A DNA stretch of 64,000 nt from NCBI GenBank assembly GCA_018350325.1, contig JAEVLN010000001.1, forward strand, positions 1,477,501 to 1,541,500. The letters are read 5' to 3'. The position numbers and the translations under genes are program-made. The notes under the pieces are model-generated. The model had not been told where the DNA came from, searched no databases, and saw nothing but the letters and a program-made list of their open reading frames with translations. The stretch comes from Globodera rostochiensis. Lineage: Eukaryota; Nematoda; Chromadorea; Rhabditida; Heteroderidae. Of the stretch, positions 47,961 through 58,261 are shown piece after piece (positions within the stretch are counted from its first letter, which is position 1; the number at the start of each line of letters is the position of its first letter).

Positions 47961-49782
47961 TTTAAAATTTCTAAATAAATGAGTTAAAACTATCCAGATG
48001 CTTAAACAGAAACAAATAGAATCGTCCCGAACCTGGGTACAGGCCTGGATTTTACCTTTTTCTTGGACCTGGGGTTAGAGTTCGGCGGGAGCGGAACTCC
48101 CGCGGGATAAGTACGGGATTCGCGCACCCGCTCCCGGTAAATTCGAACTCCAGACCCGACAATCGCTCCCGAAAAAAAATATTAGTCTTTTTCCCTTTCG
48201 CTCCCGTAAATTTCCTTGGCGAAATGTTTAATTTTTGGATCAAATGTCATTAAAAAGCGTTAATTCAAAAATTTTAACGGCGGTGCCTATCGGCACTGCC
48301 GAAGACCCCAATATTGCCTTTAGAGTAGGGGTTGGTAATTTTTACGACAGGGGTTTTAGAACCATAGGGGGTTGACCGTTTTGTTTTCATCCAAAAAAAA
48401 TGGCTACGTCCTTGAATGCTTTTGGGCCGATCCTTCGGTCACGTTGAGACGTCGCCCTTGCCCTCCGGGGATGTTCCAGGGAATTAAATTATCTATTGTT
48501 AGTGATATGTAGATAATGTCCACCACTGTCTTCTGCGTTGCTTGGAGGTGAAGCACAGACATTTATGGTCGTTGTTGGTTAGGGGGAGGCGGTGCCGATA
48601 GGATCCGCCGGCAAAATTTTTGAAGAAAATGAACGATGTTGTTTTGGACCAGGGATGATTTAGTGTCGGGCGATCTCCGCGTGTTTGAAAATGTTAATTT
48701 GTAAATGATTTTTGGCGCGTTTACATTTCTTAAGAATGGACACCTGACTATGAGCCCCCATATACTACCTAACTTCCTTTGTTTTAAGTCTTAATGCCGA
48801 GTTTAATGAGCTCTAACTTGAACCTTTTTTTGGTACAAATTCATGCATATAAATCAAACAAATTTGTTAACTCATATTTATGTGTTTCAAGTGATTGCCC
48901 TTCAAAAAATGTGTGTTGTCAATTTTGTAAAATCTCTCCATTCTGTTCGGGCGGTGTTCGGATCACTTTGGGTCGGGCAGCAAATGCACTCATGCACTCA
49001 TCGTAGCTTCTGTTTCATAACAACAAACAAAGAAATTGCATTTGTTTATCTGTGTTACAGGAATCATTATAGTGGCACAAAAAAACGGTCTCGGGATTTT
49101 TTCGGAGACTAAATGCCGAAGGGAAATTCCCGACCTTTCATCACAATCCCGGTTCAGAACTCACGGGTATGTCGTCTCGCCTTCTTCTGTCGGTTCATCT
49201 CCGTCGTTCTCCGTCCTCGCGCCGCTCGTCCCCATTTGATGCTCGCCGTTGTTCACCTCCCCTCTCGGCCATTTTCCGCGCTGCACTTTTCGGCCCAACT
49301 TGGAGCTGAACATCTTCGTCGTGTTTGCTGTCATGGGCGTTGTGCCGCCCAGTCCTTTGCCCGATGTTGCCATTTTGTTGCTTCTCTCCCTACTCTTAAC
49401 TGGACCGGCGGTTTCTCTCGAGTTCCCTTCTTTGCCATTGCTGCTGAACTCCTCCACCACCACCAACCTGAACATTGTCAGACGACGGGTTACGCTCCCG
49501 ACATTACGTCATCCCCTTACGCTTCGGGGGAGGAGCCTTCCAAATTGTCAAATGACGTCATTGGGCCGGTCCTTTTCCTTTGCTGATGCATGCGGTGCCA
49601 TCGTCCGCCGCCGACATTCCTCGTCAGTGCAACCACTGAAGAGTTAAATGAAAAAAGAAGTCCTAGCAGTTTAACTACTCGATGCAAAATCGCTTGCAAC
49701 AAGTAATGGGCGGCGGGCATTGTTTTCAACAACAAAAGTAGAATGGGAAGTCATCTATACAAATGTTTGGAATAATGAAGGA
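47961..49782. other. Intergenic region with degraded repeats
   Basis: About 1.8 kb with no confident gene. 48070-48130 has an inverted TAGAGTTCGG / CGAACTCCA pair around GGGAGCGG-rich sequence. About 48270-48640 carries pieces of the dispersed repeat also seen near 38925 and 59683 (GGTGCCTATCGGCA; GCCGATAGGATCCGCCGGCAAAA), plus GGCTACGTCCTTG at 48403, which resembles the end of the hAT-like MITE at 59575. 49161-49475 has an open minus-strand frame with coding-like composition (K/R/E/T) that could be a further 3' exon of ARMC9; I could not connect it. Confidence 0.45.
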
Positions 49783-52700
49783 CTAATCCCATTGGGGATT
49801 TACCGAGTTTGAACGCTCAAAATGCATTGAAATACGAGCCAATGGAGACCCTTCCGTGTCGATGTCCTTCTCCCTGCTGGGAAGTGTTCTGTCGATGGCC
49901 GGAGAAATGCGTGCCGTCCGCGGCTTCCGTTGCTGCGCCTGCGCATCTGCCGGCCTCTGTCGTGCAGCGTGGTGAGCAGCGGCGGGTCGGAGACGAGCTC
50001 GAGGTGCCGGCACAACACCAGGGATCTTGGAAGTGATCAGAATTCTTCAATGGACAATTCCTCGTGTCCCTGATTTGATCTGTCAACCATACACTCTCTC
50101 GGTCGTCCTCAATGTGGGCAAACTGGACTTGGCCAATGCGTTGTCGCGATGGCACAATTGCGGTCGCCGGAGGGCACTCAACGCCGGGCAGCAGGAAACG
50201 GTGCGAGAGCAGCGCATGGCCAAACAGTTCATTCAGCGAAGGCACCAACGGATCCGTACTGTCAATTTCAGCCTCCAAATAGTCGGGAAACTGAGCGGAA
50301 CTGATTTATTGGTGCAAAAACTAATAGACAACAATACTGATCAGTTCAGTCATTCATTCATTCCTGGGAGGAGCAAAAATATTTTCTGATCAGTAAAGAT
50401 TTACCGTCTGTTCCTCCTCTTCCGCCTTGTCACCAAAGCAGCCAAGCGATGCAATGCGTTTTTTGGTGTTGTCCGTTAAACTGCTGCTGGTGAGCTCCAC
50501 ACCTTAGGGAAATGTACATAAGAAAAATGGCTTTGGCTGTCTGATCTTCCCTAGATCTTAAAAGATATTAGTTGATTGTGTCCCGAGCCAGGTGATCACT
50601 GATCTTTTTCATACACCCTACCCCCTCCAGGGATGGATAGAAATGCCACCATACAATCACAATTCACACGTCATCATCGACCATCGTCCGCCCCCTGTGT
50701 GCCCTGGAGAGTAGAACTGTGAGCCAATCAGTCGTCACTCAGTCACAGTTATAGTCTCAGGGAGCACAAAAGTCGGCAAAATTTGCAGATTTCAGGGAAA
50801 TTTTGGGGGAGGGCAAAATTTGTTTGCAGCCAAAATAAGAGAAAAAAAAAGTCGACGGAATTTCCGGAAAGGATTGCTGCTTTGAGGGCTGAGTATGTGG
50901 GGCGTCGAAGAAAAATGTCACAGCGCCCCCCGTCACCGGTGTCGCCGACGGTCACCAAAGAAAGGCTGGGGGGGCGGGGGGCTGTTGGATGCGTGCAGAT
51001 GGAGTCAGCCGGTGGAGGTGGACTCCTCGCCGTTGCGCAAGTCGGTGGGGGGGGGGCGGTAAGGGAATTGGGGTCATGGCCCTTTGTGTCCGACTCGCGG
51101 ATGATTTTTGGGCGGAGGTGGGGACGGGATAGGGGAGGGGGATGAGTGTTTGTGGATGGGTGGGGTGTGGGTGTAAGGAGAAAAGGAGGGGGACGAGGAG
51201 GTAGGACTCGACGAATCGACCTCGACGACGGACGCAACAGACAAAAAAGGTCCCCGAAAGGGGGTGGGGGATTCAACCCCTCGAGGGAGGCGACCAAAAA
51301 TTCGTTGTCTTCTTGGAGGGGAGGTAGGAGTGGGGGGGGGGGGGGGGGGAGGAATGGGGCGGGCGACAGCGGCAATGGTGGCGGCAAGTACTTTTTTACG
51401 CGACGACTGACGATGGAATGAGCCTTGGGGTTGGGCAGGAAGTGGGAGCAGTGCTGCCTGCGTCTTTCGGGGGGGTCACTTTCTTTTCCCTCAAGGCAGC
51501 GCACGCGTCCTCAAAGTGTGGGACGGCTGGCACGAATGGGGCGTAGCCCCCGCAAGGCAGGAAAAACACCAGCAGCAGTGACTGACTGTGTGAGGAGCAC
51601 AGACACACGATCCTGCCAGCCGCTGCCTCTCTTTCTATGCTATCTGTGTTTCTCATCACTCCCACTCTGTGCATCTTTTCATCTATTCCCATCTCTGTAC
51701 TCATCATTTTTTGTTCTCCTCATCGCCTAAGCGCCGGAGATTATCCCCTCGAGCATCAGCCCCCCCCCCCCGAGGGATGTTTGTTTTTGGCCTCCGGGAA
51801 CGGTCGTCTTTTTCTGCCCTCGGGCGCTGTCTGCTTCTCCTACCTCCTCCCCCTCTTAGCATGTGCAACAGTGCTGCCAGCTGCTGTCTCTGTTGCTCCG
51901 TCGGCTTCACGCATCCGCTGCTGCCAATCGCGTTGTTGCGGTGCATGCGCTCGTGCAGGGTGCGCTCAGCGTCGCCACGCTCGCGCGCGCTGCCCCGCAC
52001 GCGTGGCAGCGTCAGCAGCGCGAACAACGTGCCGCAGGCGTAGTTCAGCAACTGAAGAAGAGCGCACCAACAAATTAGTTGATGTGCGATAAGAGGGGGG
52101 GGAGAGCTTTGACCCAATTTCAACTACTTTTTTGAGGAGGAATTTTGCCGATAAATAAATGGGGTGAAGAGCAGGCAGCATCTTTGAGCAATTTAGAGAG
52201 GGAGCAAATATAATTGATCAATCTTTCTCCACATCAACAATAAAATAATTTTGGTCCATCTCATCTCCGGATTGTTGAGTGTAGAGGTCGCCGGACCGGT
52301 ATTTCCCGGGAGTCCGACCGAATCCCGGACAAATATTGTAAAACCCGGGTTGGGATCCTAAAACCTTGGATTTTTTTTTGTCCACAAGACGCTTATAGTT
52401 CAACTTCAATTCTCGATCCCTGATTTTTCAAAATGCCATAGAATGTTCAAGCCCCAAAAAACTTCCCCACGATCTCGAGCAGTACACAATGGAAGTGCTG
52501 CAGTACTAGCCCACCTGTGAACTTTTGGCTTGTCCAATCAGCAAAAGGACGGTGGCTAGCAGCTCGTCCTTGTGCCGAAGTGCCGTCTGATGACAAAACG
52601 GGCACAAGCAAAGGTTATGCAATAACTGAAGAAGTGCATATATTTTAATCAATTTTACGCCGGTCACCGAGGTGCCGAACTCGAGTGCATTCAGTGACTG

Positions 52701-54905
52701 CCGTGGCTGGGCAAGCCATCGGCACAGCCATTCCAACATTCCGTTCAGCACCAACTCCTTCTGCACAAATTGCCTGAGATGGAAGGGGTGTTAATATAGA
52801 GAAATCGGGTTCTAAAAATTCCGGACCAAAATTCGGACCCCAAATCCAAAATATCAACGAAAGATTTGACGAGTTTGTTTTTTTGCACCTAATGGACATT
52901 TTCTGGAGTGCTGCAACCAAATGCTCCACAGTCGGTCCCCCGACGCGCTTTGTCCGCAGTGCCAACGCCGTCTCGTAGAGCAACTGACGGCCCTGGCTGC
53001 CTGACAGCAAATAGTCGCGGCCGCATCGAAAGGAGGCGAACGCGTTGAGCAGCCGACCAAGCTGGTCCTTGACCAAATCCACAAATGTGGGCATGGAGGA
53101 CGGAAGGCCGGTAGATGAGGAAGCAATGAGCGACGAGGAGGAATTAGAGTGGTTCAGATGGGCACGACGGTCCACCGATGGATGGGCAGAAGACTGCTGC
53201 GGGCACAACAACAGGGACAGAACGGACTAAAAAGGAGGAACGAACTGATCAACAATCACTTCTAAATTAGGCGGCTCTTTGATGCACTAACCTGTTTCTG
53301 GTCTCGTAACTGTAGCACGTCATTGGCAATCATCGCGTTAAGGTTGGCTCCTCCAACTGCCAACGAGCCTGCCTTGGTCAGTTGCTGTAAGCAGAACAAC
53401 AGTTTTTATTCTGATTTTTCTGTGGGCTAGTAGACCTGTCGAAGTGCCTGCACTAACAGCGCATTGTCTCTGCTGGGAGCGCCCTTCAGAAGTGCTATGC
53501 CCACAGCAGTGTAGTCCAAGTGAGTGCAAATCCACTGCTCCGCCCCCACACTTTTCTTCGTGTTCATCTCCAGCTCGTGCTGGTCCGTCCGCGGCACGTT
53601 GTGCTCACCCGGCCGAGCTCTGACCGGGTCAGCCGGCGGCGACTGGGACAGATTGCTCGTCGAATCGGCTTTCTTCCGCAACAGCTCCGTCCCACTCTCT
53701 TCCTCCGTGTCCGTGTTGGACCGACTTCGACGACTTTGCAAAACGGGCGACGGCCTCTGCTGTTGCTTCTGCTGCGGATTGTTGATGAGGCGGCGCACCG
53801 AACGACTCCGAGTGGACGATCGGTCCTTGTCAATGGAACTTAAAATATAAACTGCATAACATCGAATGTCCATGACACAAAATCTACACCGATTTGTTGA
53901 TGGTTGCCGACTTTGTCGTGGCAGTTGAACCTCCAGCGCCTCAACTGCTGTTGTGGCAACTGATCGGCGAGGTGACGTCACTTTTGTTGCGTTCGTTTTG
54001 GATGTCAATTGACGACGATTGGAGGAGGTGGTGATGGTGGAGGCAAGAGGCAACAGTTGTTGCGGAATGCTGTCCACAGACTTTGCCGGCTTCGGACGCA
54101 TCTGCACAGCAAATGGTGAGAAAATTGGCATTATGTTGGGTTGAAATCCTTTTTTGCAGAGAGAGGATGTGAACAGTGTCACTAGGTAATGAACGCATTT
54201 AGAACATAAATGTGCCAAAAATGGACGGATAATTAGCATTTCAAACTCAAATGGTGCCTAAAAAGTAGAGTTCGGACAGACCGGGCCCTGACCAGGATTT
54301 TTCTTTAGTCCTTGATCTGGTATTTTTGGCAAGACTACCCGGATTTTTTGACCCGGGTCCGGCCCGACTCTGATTGAGCTGAGAAAATCCGGGTACCCGG
54401 GCCCGGCTTTTTTAAAATTCCGAGATCTACCAAAAAGTCCGAATCGGGCTAAAAAAAGGAAAAGGGAATGATTCAAATAACGCTGGAGGCGATGAATTAG
54501 AGAGGGGATAAAAATTTAATTTCTGGTTATTGGTTATTGGCCCGGATCCATCCATTTTTACCGTCCAGTTGGCAATAGTGGTGTCCTCCGTCTCGGAATG
54601 ACTGGCGGCGATGGCATTCCCTTCCGCCAGTGCCAACAATGTGCCATTGGCTTCATGCTCTGCTATTGTCCACCAAGTTCGAGTCGTTTTGGCCCCGTTC
54701 TTGCTCCACAACTTTTCGCATTCTTTGCGCAATGCAGCAGCAGTCACCGGCAGACCATTTTGGAGCAGTAGCTGAACTGGCAGCAGATGAACATCGATCG
54801 ATCGACACGAAATAAGCCAAAAATTACCTGGTTGATGGTTCGTACCAGCTGTGCCTTGTTCGTCTGCTCATTTTCTCCCGCAATTTCCTCACCGTCTGTG
54901 CTCAT
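49783..54905 (-). CDS. ARMC9: LisH/armadillo protein ARMC9
   Basis: ARMC9 is a ciliary-base protein, mutated in human Joubert syndrome. The start MSTDGEEIAGENEQTNKAQL (ATG 54905) runs into a LisH-like motif (LVRTINQ, LLLQNGLPVTAAALRKECEKLW). A Ser/Arg-rich stretch follows (54100-53650). The diagnostic part is CTHLDYTAVGIALLKG, NAMIANDVLQLRDQKQSVL, KDQLGRLLNAFASFRCGRDYLL, HLVAALQKMSIR, VLNGMLEWLCRWLAQ, LLHNLCLCPFCHQTAL and LNYACGTLFALLTLP (52050). These align in order with the human ARMC9 armadillo region (ISNDLLDCYSHNQRSVL; ARLINAFASL; VLGALQKFSLR; NGALYSILSVP). The exon at about 50300-50080 (FPDYLEAEIDSTDPLVPSLNELFG) resembles the human acidic stretch after the repeats. The human-length helical segment after LisH appears shortened. 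The C-terminal exon and frame (49783-50018) are uncertain. Confidence 0.85.
54266..54448. mobile_element. 183-bp hAT-like MITE in an ARMC9 intron
   Basis: Ends TAGAGTTCGGAC and, reversed, CCCGATTCGGAC. Flanks CTAAAAAG (54258-54265) and CTAAAAAA (54449-54456) match at 7 of 8 and fit nTnnnnAn. The interior is rich in CCCGGG words. Similar TAGAGTTCGG or TAGAGTTG ends occur near 48076 and 57188. Confidence 0.65.
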
Positions 54906-55403
54906 TTTCAAAAATTTTCGGCACTTTTCTCCAAAATGCGCCCATGGTTCCCTTTTGGACACATTTGCTCTGTTGGCATTCCACCAAAGGCACTGCTGGG
55001 GCGGGGGGGGGGGGGTTTCCATGGAGAATTTTGCTGAGGAAATTGAGCGAGGAACAGACATTGAAATGGACGGACGGGGGAGTTATTATTGGCAAGCAGA
55101 TGCAAAGCAACTAAACATAAGCCCACAATTGATGGAATTTTGTAGTGGGAACAGACTTCGGGCGGCCGGGGGAAAAGTGCGGCTGAGAAAAAAACGTATA
55201 AAAAATTTAGTTGAGACATTTTAAGCTTGCCAAGAGTTGCGCGTTTTAACTAAATCAGTAAAGAACAATAAAAAAGCCCAACTTCGGCATGTTCTCGTGA
55301 GACATTTTGAAATGACGTCATGGACTAGGACAAAAACTGGCAAACAAATTAAGTCTCGGATCACTTCCTTTCCTCTCTGATCCCACACATTCCGTCGTCA
55401 AGA
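54906..55403. other. Intergenic, WDR54 to ARMC9
   Basis: About 500 bp between the WDR54 stop and the ARMC9 start, same strand. It has a G-run at 55003-55015. The ARMC9 frame stays open upstream to an in-frame ATG-like position near 55061, so a longer N-terminus cannot be excluded. Nothing else seen. Confidence 0.4.
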
Positions 55404-57799
55404 TTAGGCCAACTTGGGCACATCCTTTGCTTTTGCCACTTCGCCATCCTCCGGCCCCCCCGCTGGGTTCGGGCTCGGCCGTCGTGTGATTTTGTAGTGC
55501 AACAAGTTGAAGTTCTCGTAGGAAGTGATCAGATATCCGCTGCCGCGCGTGTTGGCGAACGACGCGCCAATGATCGGCATATTTTCGAAGCGTTGCGCAT
55601 AGCGAAATTCCACCTAAATTTGAGCAAAAAAATGTAATTAAATTTCTGAACGTTTCCCCTGAACGTTTTGCCTACCTTGTACGCGTCCGGATTGCGCGAA
55701 TGGAGCTGATAGTTACGATAAAATATATTAAGAAAAATAGAATTAACTAAATTAATTTTAATAAAATATATTTTTTTCATTTTACGAAAGCTCAGACTTT
55801 CCAAATGCGAACATAAGTGTCTTCGCTGGCCGTCAATAGCTAAAAAATATAAGAAAACTGATCTGCTTGTTGACTCTTTCCTGATCATGGTCAGACTGCT
55901 TTAATCATTCCATTTGCCCAAATCATTTTTGTTTAAACAATAATCTCACATATGCCGACTCGGTAGCAACTGAAATTTAAGTGGATTTTATTTTGTTGAC
56001 CATTCGTTGAATTACCCCCCCCCCCACTCCTAACCGGAAATTGCAGTGATTTGGCGCGAGTGCGCGTTCATTTCCGACAACAAAGCGCCGTTCAGCGCCG
56101 AGTACACACAAATTTGGCCCAACAAATTACCGCAAAAGATTTGTTTGCGCAGAATGTTGAGGACATTGAGCTGCTGGCTAAAAGGCGCCACAATTTCTTG
56201 TCAAGTTCAGCCCAAAAGTAATCAAAAAACATTAATATTTTCATATATTTTTGATCAGAAATGGCACGGTAATGCTCATGTAAGGCTTCTGACTTGGTGC
56301 TGATCCGTTTCATGACCGATTTCATGTTCTTCGACCACACCAGAAGGTTGCCGGCCACGTCTCCGGACACCTTGTGGGCATTTTCTTGTTTGAATTTGCG
56401 CGTTAGCGCTCCGTCCCCCCACCGTAATCAAATCAAAAATGCACGTGGCGATGTCGACAATTGGTTGAACATGTTCCTATTAAACAAATGCCAAATCTTG
56501 GGGCTTCAAGCTGAGTTTAAGCGCACCTTAAAGCTCTTCTTGGCCTGAAAATTGCCTTCACCGGCACATAAAATTTGCACAATTTCGCCCGAATTGCAAC
56601 CTGACGCAATTTTGCAATTTGCCAAAACCGTATGATTCAGACCGCTCCGCCCCCCCCTCCAGAAACGCACCAGCGATGATCAAATTCTCCACGCAGCTGA
56701 TCCCTAATAAAGAGTACCGAAATTATAGGGGTGTAAAACTGAAAGATGATCAAAACTTGGTGCCGGCATAATTCAGTGCTGTTGGGGATCATTTAATCGA
56801 ATAAAAATTCTGTGGTCCGGAATTTCGGAAGCCCAATAAAGGGTGTGATTGAAAAAACGAAAATCGGAATTCCGTAATGCCTTCTGCCTTCCCGAGAACC
56901 CACCCCTGGAAAATGGCGTAGCCTTCAATGTGCGCTTGTTCGCGCCGGTTTGCGACAGAATGTCCGCGGTCGGTTGCGTCAAAAGGCGTTTGTGCGTTTT
57001 GAAATCGATGATCTGAATTTGTTAGAGGAGGATTGATATCTTGAGTGGGCCCGGCAATTTCCGGTCTACGACAAACTTTAGAATTGGGCATTTTTGTCGG
57101 GAGAACATCCGGGATGCTTTTCCCGACCCCATCAAAACCCGGATTTGGTCTCCAAAATTCGGGTTCGGTGTTAACGCACAACTCTATTGGGCGGTATGCG
57201 TACGTACAGACACAAACGTTGTCGCCAAGAGCACCACGACTGGAACGTTTCGGCTTGTTGGAAGGCATACTACAAACAGAAAAGCAAATCAAGCCGTACA
57301 CCGCCGAATGCACTTCACAATACAGTACACTTCCTCAAACCCGCCGGAGATTACCGTACACCTGCATCAAAGACACCGGCTTCTCCCCGCTGGGCCCTGC
57401 GTTCCTCATGATCTCCTCCAGGCCGATCAGGTCGCAGCTGTTCTGCTCCAACGAGTCGTCCCAGCTCATCATTTGTACCTGCTCTTCGAATGCCAGTGCC
57501 GGGAACTTTCACTGGTTAAAAAGTCCCCCCCCCCTTGTATCTAGGCTACTCTGATTTTTTTTTACTTGGAATATTTTTTCTACTCTTAGGTCTTTAATTA
57601 GGGTTTTCAGTTTGTTTTTATTTTTTTAGGCTATTTAGGCCAATATTTTTTTTATTCCCGGGGGGCGAACACTCACCGCATCTTTGCCCAAATAGGCGGC
57701 ATATGTTTGCCCCTTTGTTTTGTGATAAAACACTGACAGATTCCTGGACAGAAAAGCGGCGCCCGTTTTCACGGAGAACCCACCGGCGGGCTCAAACAT
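55404..57799 (-). CDS. WDR54: WD repeat protein 54
   Basis: A small WD40 protein; the vertebrate one has been tied to receptor signalling, and its role in worms is unknown to me. It starts MFEPAGGFSVKTGAAFLSRN at the ATG 57799, then NLSVFYHKTKGQTYAAYLGKDA, matching the human start (NNLSVLQLPARNLTYFGVVHG). Further pieces on the minus strand include VQMMSWDDSLEQN and LIGLEEIMRNAGPSGEKPVS (about 57470-57370), SCVENLIIAGAS (about 56690) and CNSGEIVQILCAGEGNFQAKKSF (about 56600). The terminal exons read LTAEDTYVRIW (55830), LHSRNPDAYKV (55700) and EFRYAQRFENMPIIGASFANTRGSG, LITSYENFNLLHYKI, stop at 55404. That corresponds to human LSAGEDTFVHIWKLSRNPESGYIEVEHCH...FAVTGYDLAEIRRF. Middle exons were only partly resolved. 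An intron near 57045-57188 holds a dispersed repeat. Confidence 0.82.
57045..57190. repeat. CCCGG-rich dispersed repeat in a WDR54 intron
   Basis: About 145 bp rich in CCCGG and TTTTGTCGGGA words. One end, reversed, reads TAGAGTTGTGCG, like the TAGAGTTCGG ends at 54266 and 48076. The other end is degraded and no target duplication was found. Confidence 0.4.
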
Positions 57800-58261
57800 T
57801 TTCAAGGCGGGAAGGATTGGCCGACGAAAATATGCAAGAATATGGTTAAAGTGCGAAAAATGAGTAAAAATGGGAGAGGATTGAGCCGCCCTTCGTCGTC
57901 ATGGGAATGGAAGTGAAAAAGAGGATACATAAATCAAATGTCACAATTTTACCACGCATTAAAAAAAATATATAATTAAAAATCATATTTTTTGCTGGGG
58001 AAAGTAAATCTGAGTACTGTACTTAACAAATATTAGCTTGGCTTTCATCTTTAAAACAAAACTAAATATTTAAACAAGGACCCAAACAAGGGGATAGAAC
58101 CATAACCTAATTTAGGTATATAAACTTAACACATACTACGTAACTAGTCGAAGTCATTCAGTTTAAGCGATTTTACAAATAAATTGTTTCACTTTATTAT
58201 TTTATTTTCATTGAAATCAACACTTTTTTTGTCTGCAATTTTAACAATTTTTTTTTTGTCT
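57800..58261. other. Intergenic, CCDC22 to WDR54
   Basis: 462 bp, AT-rich, no gene recognised. It separates two genes read in the same direction and must carry 3' signals of CCDC22 and the start region of WDR54. Confidence 0.4.

Noticed and set aside
47157..47978. Plus-strand Leu/Phe/Ile-rich frame resembling a multi-pass membrane protein
   Set aside because: It is the complement of the acidic-lysine 132-bp repeat; GAA/GAG/AAG codons read as TTC/CTC/CTT on the other strand.
49113..49647. Overlapping plus-strand frames of about 130-157 codons
   Set aside because: No recognisable domain, and they mutually overlap. The opposite strand has more coding-like composition, but even that could not be tied to a gene.
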